NCBI RefSeq assembly: GCF_039544265.1
Contig: NZ_BAABLI010000012.1
Coordinates: forward strand, 124,001 to 188,000
Source of the DNA: Corallincola platygyrae
Lineage (GTDB): Bacteria > Pseudomonadota > Gammaproteobacteria > Enterobacterales > Neiellaceae
Length of the DNA: 64,000 nucleotides
Reading direction: 5' to 3'
Part shown: positions 63,023-64,000 of the stretch, in pieces
Numbering within the stretch: the first letter of the stretch is position 1
Layout: every line of letters starts with the position of its first letter
Translations under genes and position numbers: made by a program
Notes under the pieces: model-generated
Seen by the model: the letters and a program-made list of their open reading frames with translations, nothing else
Told to the model about the DNA's origin: nothing
Databases searched by the model: none

Positions 63023-64000
63023 ATGAAACTGATCGACACCAACGTCGACCAACTGCCCAGGCATGCCCCGGAACAGATGGCCACCACAGCAGAGCACTAT
63101 GGCTACAAAAAGGCGATGACCTCATTCAAGTCGTCATTCGCACTGGCCATGATTGCCGGCGTGTTCATTGGTCTGGCGTTTATTTTCTATATCACGGTAA
63201 CCACAGGTAGCCAGGACACCCCATGGGGACTTGCGCGCTTGGTAGGTGGCCTGGCCTTCAGTATCGGCCTGGTACTGATCGTCATCTGCGGCGGCGAACT
63301 ATTTACCAGCACCGTATTGTCCAGCGTTGCCAGAGCCAGCAAGCGCATCAGCAATCGTCAACTTATCGCATGCTGGTCTCGGGTTTATCTGGGCAACTTC
63401 ATAGGCGCACTTGTGCTTGTGGCACTGGTCGTTGGTGCAAAATTATACCTGCTGGATGGCGGCCAATGGGGGGCGAACGCTTTGCTTATTGCTCAGCACA
63501 AGCTTCACCACAGCTTTGGCCAAGCCGTCGCCCTCGGCGTGCTCTGCAACATGTTGGTTTGCCTGGGCATCTGGATGACCTTCAGCAGTGATGATGTTCT
63601 GACCAAAGCCATACTGGTGATCCTGCCGGTTGCACTGTTTGTCAGCACAGGCTTTGAGCACTGCGTTGCCAATATGTTCATGGTGCCTCTGGCCATCAGC
63701 ATAAAGGCGACTGCTAGCCCTGAGTTTTGGGCGAACAGTGGGCTGGCCGCCAACGCATTTAACGACCTGACCATCAGCCATTTTCTAATCAACAACCTGC
63801 TCCCAGTCACCCTGGGCAACATTATCGGCGGCGCGCTGTTTGTCGGCATGAGCTATTGGGGCATCTATCGACGCCCTGCGCTGCAAACCAAATCCACACT
63901 TATTCACCCAATTAAAAACAAAAAAGGAATTAACGCCATGAAAAACAACACTGTTCTTAAAGTATCTGAGTTTATGCATACCCCGGCTGCGAGCCTGACC
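63023..64000 (+). CDS. focA: Formate/nitrite transporter FocA, reading into a CBS-like segment (partial)
   Basis: An open frame of 326 codons to the window edge. Residues 1-290 match the FNT family: six hydrophobic helices, LAFSIGLVLIVICGGELFTSTVL, the essential FNT region NAFNDLTISHFLINNLLPV (Asn-Asp and Asn-Asn) and TLGNIIGGALFVG. FNT channels carry formate or nitrite. After a short linker the frame continues into MKNNTVLKVSEFMHTPAASLT, which looks like the start of a CBS domain. It has its own RBS, so the two parts may be one protein or a pair. ATG 63023 has GGAGG 13 nt upstream. Confidence 0.85.
   Translation, partial: MKLIDTNVDQLPRHAPEQMATTAEHYGYKKAMTSFKSSFALAMIAGVFIGLAFIFYITVTTGSQDTPWGLARLVGGLAFSIGLVLIVICGGELFTSTVLSSVARASKRISNRQLIACWSRVYLGNFIGALVLVALVVGAKLYLLDGGQWGANALLIAQHKLHHSFGQAVALGVLCNMLVCLGIWMTFSSDDVLTKAILVILPVALFVSTGFEHCVANMFMVPLAISIKATASPEFWANSGLAANAFNDLTISHFLINNLLPVTLGNIIGGALFVGMSYWGIYRRPALQTKSTLIHPIKNKKGINAMKNNTVLKVSEFMHTPAASLT
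63924..63940 (+). promoter_or_regulatory. Internal RBS and ATG before the CBS-like segment
   Basis: AAGGA at 63924-63928 is 9 nt before ATG 63938-63940, in frame with focA. It marks a possible independent start for a CBS-domain protein. Which start is used cannot be read from the sequence. Confidence 0.5.

Overview
The window is chromosomal DNA from a gammaproteobacterium, probably marine. Gene order follows the region of the E. coli chromosome around ygfB, serA, metK and hemW very closely: gcvT < ubiI < ubiH < pepP < ygfB, then ssrS > fau > rpiA > serA, mscS < fbaA < pgk < epd < tktA, metK > rsmE > gshB > yqgE > ruvX, and pilT, yggS, proC, yggT, yggU, rdgB, hemW. I cannot name the order or genus. 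The type IV pilus motor pair pilT/pilU beside yggS-proC, the DUF4426 gene, and the Fbp-type iron transporter fit alteromonad, oceanospirillal or pseudomonad relatives better than enterics.

Layout. 1-5.4 kb (minus strand): the 5' end of gcvT, a PagL-type lipid A deacylase, two ubiquinone hydroxylases, aminopeptidase P and YgfB. 5.6-8.5 kb (plus): 6S RNA, fau, rpiA and serA. 8.5-9.4 kb: a hairpin-dense non-coding island between convergent genes. 9.5-18.0 kb (minus): two DUF481 outer-membrane proteins, mscS, then central carbon genes fbaA, pgk, epd and tktA. 18.2-22.3 kb (plus): metK, rsmE, gshB, yqgE, ruvX. 22.3-27.6 kb: accessory genes that split the usual ruvX/pilT neighbourhood (arsR, acr3, a small lipoprotein, a TPR-GGDEF protein, and a glutamate-receptor-like protein with a potassium-channel filter). 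28.0-35.2 kb: pilU and pilT, then divergent yggS to hemW. 35.3-52.5 kb: envelope and secreted proteins (DUF885 peptidase, a diguanylate cyclase, a DPP IV-type peptidase, an enoyl-reductase-like protein, a MORN protein, an M1 peptidase, a GH13 amylase, DUF6702, HTTM, a MalT-like ATPase). 52.5-56.5 kb: fbpABC behind a Fur-like box. 56.6-61.5 kb: a hybrid histidine kinase with an HDOD response regulator, and a divergent small STAS-like gene. 61.6-64.0 kb: tRNA-Phe with a partial upstream duplicate, and a divergent lysR/focA pair.

The genes cover ubiquinone hydroxylation, glycolysis and pentose-phosphate interconversion, serine and one-carbon/methionine metabolism (serA, fau, metK, gcvT), glutathione synthesis and twitching motility. 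Paired MetJ-type boxes precede both metK and, unexpectedly, rpiA. The most distinctive non-coding signals are a 51-bp structured tandem repeat found next to two terminators, with compensatory base changes between copies, the 8.5-9.4 kb hairpin island, and the duplicated tRNA-Phe 5' end. No transposase, integrase, CRISPR array or prophage gene was seen.
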